Shown here: in pieces, positions 30,214-31,039 of the stretch
Layout: each line of letters opens with the position of its first letter
How positions within the stretch are numbered: position 1 is the stretch's first letter
Source of the DNA: a virus
Reading direction: 5' to 3' (one strand)
IMG/VR virus record: IMGVR_UViG_3300045747_000299
Location: 1-31,039 of that record
Length of the DNA: 31,039 nucleotides
Program-made: the position numbers and the translations under genes
Notes under the pieces: model-generated
What the model was told of the DNA's origin: nothing
Database searches by the model: none
Seen by the model: the letters and a program-made list of their open reading frames with translations, nothing else

Positions 30214-30933
30214 ATGACCGCAGACGACGACGCCGAACTCATCCTGTCCATCGCCCGCCGGGCAGCCTCAGTGGCCGTCCGTCGCTACCGCGGCCTCGAC
30301 CGCGACGACGCCGTCGGCATCGCGGCGCTGGGGGCGTTGACGGCGGCGCGGCGATACGACGGCGACAAGGGTGGCGCCCTGCGCCCCTGGCTGTACCAAC
30401 GCGCGACCGGGGCGATCGTCGACGCCGTCCGCGACGCGGCGCCGGCGGCGCGGACGGACTACGCGGCCGGCGTGCGCATCCATGAACCCGTCTCGCTCGA
30501 CGAGCTGCACGACGAGACCGGGCACGACGTCGCATCGCGCGGGCGGGTCGGCGCCTGGGAGTCGGGCGACATTGTCGCCCGGGCTCTCGCCGGACTGGAT
30601 GGCCACCTGCGGGTCGTCGCCGTGCTGCACCTGCTCGGCTATGGCGACACCGAGATTGCCGCGGTGGTCGGCCTGGACCACAGGCGGGTCCTTGACCTAC
30701 GACGCCAGGCGCTGGCGCACATGCGCGAGCGAGTGCCGGCGCCGGACGACATCTCCGACCGGCAGGGCGTGCTCGGTCCGCGGACGACCTGCCGACACTG
30801 CGGGGGGCCGCTACGGCAGGCCGCCCGCGGCCGGTGGCGGACGATGTGCAGTAAGGCATGCTCCGGGGCGGCGTGGACGCCCCCGTTATGGACCGTCGAC
30901 GTCGAGGCGCTCCGGGTGGAGTGCGGGGTGTAG
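30214..30933 (+). CDS. Sigma-70-family factor with C-terminal four-Cys motif, 239 aa
   Basis: Probable phage RNA polymerase sigma factor. Region 2 is seen at residues 3-75: YRGLDRDDAVGIAALGALTA, ARRYDGDKGGALRPWLYQRA and TGAIVDAVRD follow the SigD/FliA-type pattern. Region 4 is at about 128-175: ALAGLDGHLRVVAVLHLLGY, then GDTEIAAVVGLDHRRVLDLR. Behind it lies Cys193-x2-Cys196-x15-Cys212-x3-Cys216, a likely zinc site (CRHCGG and CSKAC), which is unusual for sigma factors. ATG 30214 gives the compact protein; the frame is open to 30019 antisense to the glycosyltransferase. It may direct late transcription. Downstream of its stop the 23-bp repeat array starts within five bases. Confidence 0.8.
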   Translation: MTADDDAELILSIARRAASVAVRRYRGLDRDDAVGIAALGALTAARRYDGDKGGALRPWLYQRATGAIVDAVRDAAPAARTDYAAGVRIHEPVSLDELHDETGHDVASRGRVGAWESGDIVARALAGLDGHLRVVAVLHLLGYGDTEIAAVVGLDHRRVLDLRRQALAHMRERVPAPDDISDRQGVLGPRTTCRHCGGPLRQAARGRWRTMCSKACSGAAWTPPLWTVDVEALRVECGV

Positions 30934-30937
30934 CACC

Positions 30938-31039
30938 CCGTCCGGACGCCCGTCCGTTACCCGTCCGGACGCCCGTCCGTTACCCGTCCGGACGCCCGTC
31001 CGTTACCCGTCCGGACGCCCGTCCGTTACCCGTCCGGAC
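30938..31039 (+). repeat. Perfect 23-bp tandem repeats with internal palindrome
   Basis: Four exact 23-bp units (30938, 30961, 30984, 31007) and ten bases of a fifth, cut by the window end. Each unit holds the palindrome CGTCCGGACG, then CC, then another CGTCCG half-site and TTAC. The regular spacing of about two helical turns and absence of mismatches suggest protein binding (origin, partition or operator) or a multi-hairpin terminator of the sigma gene. The full extent is unknown. Confidence 0.92.

Noticed and set aside
30938-31039. CRISPR array
   Set aside because: Repeats are contiguous and identical with no spacers.

Overview
This window is very G+C-rich DNA from a tailed, long-tailed (siphovirus-type) phage or prophage whose host is most likely an actinobacterium. 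The supporting signs are the codon composition, the chained ATGA/GTGA gene overlaps, and a complete HK97-type head and tail module. No integrase, repressor, host gene, rRNA or complete tRNA is visible, so free phage and prophage cannot be told apart. The host genus is not identifiable from the sequence.

Left part, plus strand (1-6489). A replication gene enters from outside the window: an SF3-like helicase or primase-helicase C-terminal part with a Walker A motif. It ends at a strong hairpin terminator. A non-coding block follows (about 1.5-1.9 kb) holding seven direct GGGACGCA repeats and a perfect 38-bp inverted repeat that carries the same word; this looks like a replication origin or a protein-loading site. 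A small MerR/Xis-like HTH gene and an unknown gene follow, then a second hairpin and an A+T-richer leader with two CTGRTCAGGG operator-like sites. From 2834 to 6489 small genes run almost without gaps: an HTH protein, tiny membrane proteins, a conserved phage protein of unknown function and a secreted lipoprotein. The chain is interrupted at about 3.79-4.0 kb by a recombination scar built from pieces of two other genes of the same operon.

Right part, minus strand (30134 down to 6486). Read right to left this is the late operon: glycosyltransferase, small terminase, large terminase, SPP1-type portal, a 40-aa membrane protein, MuF-like protein, scaffold, major capsid, head-tail adaptor, head closure, small basic protein, tail terminator, major tail protein, HK97-gp10-like protein and the tail assembly chaperone pair, with a CCCTTTG -1 frameshift site. 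Then come a 1591-aa tape measure with an NlpC/P60 domain, a series of tail-tip, fibre and collar proteins, and an XhlA-like small membrane protein whose stop overlaps the stop of the lipoprotein gene. The leaders of the capsid and major tail genes share a double dyad element; one half of it is also found before the tape measure.

Far right, plus strand (30214-31039). A sigma-70-family factor with a C-terminal four-cysteine motif is transcribed away from the late operon. It is followed directly by perfect 23-bp tandem repeats, each holding the palindrome CGTCCGGACG, which run off the end of the window. The sigma factor beside the late operon, together with the shared leader elements, suggests phage-controlled late transcription; this is a hypothesis. 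No separate endolysin is visible, so the main lysis genes probably lie outside the window.
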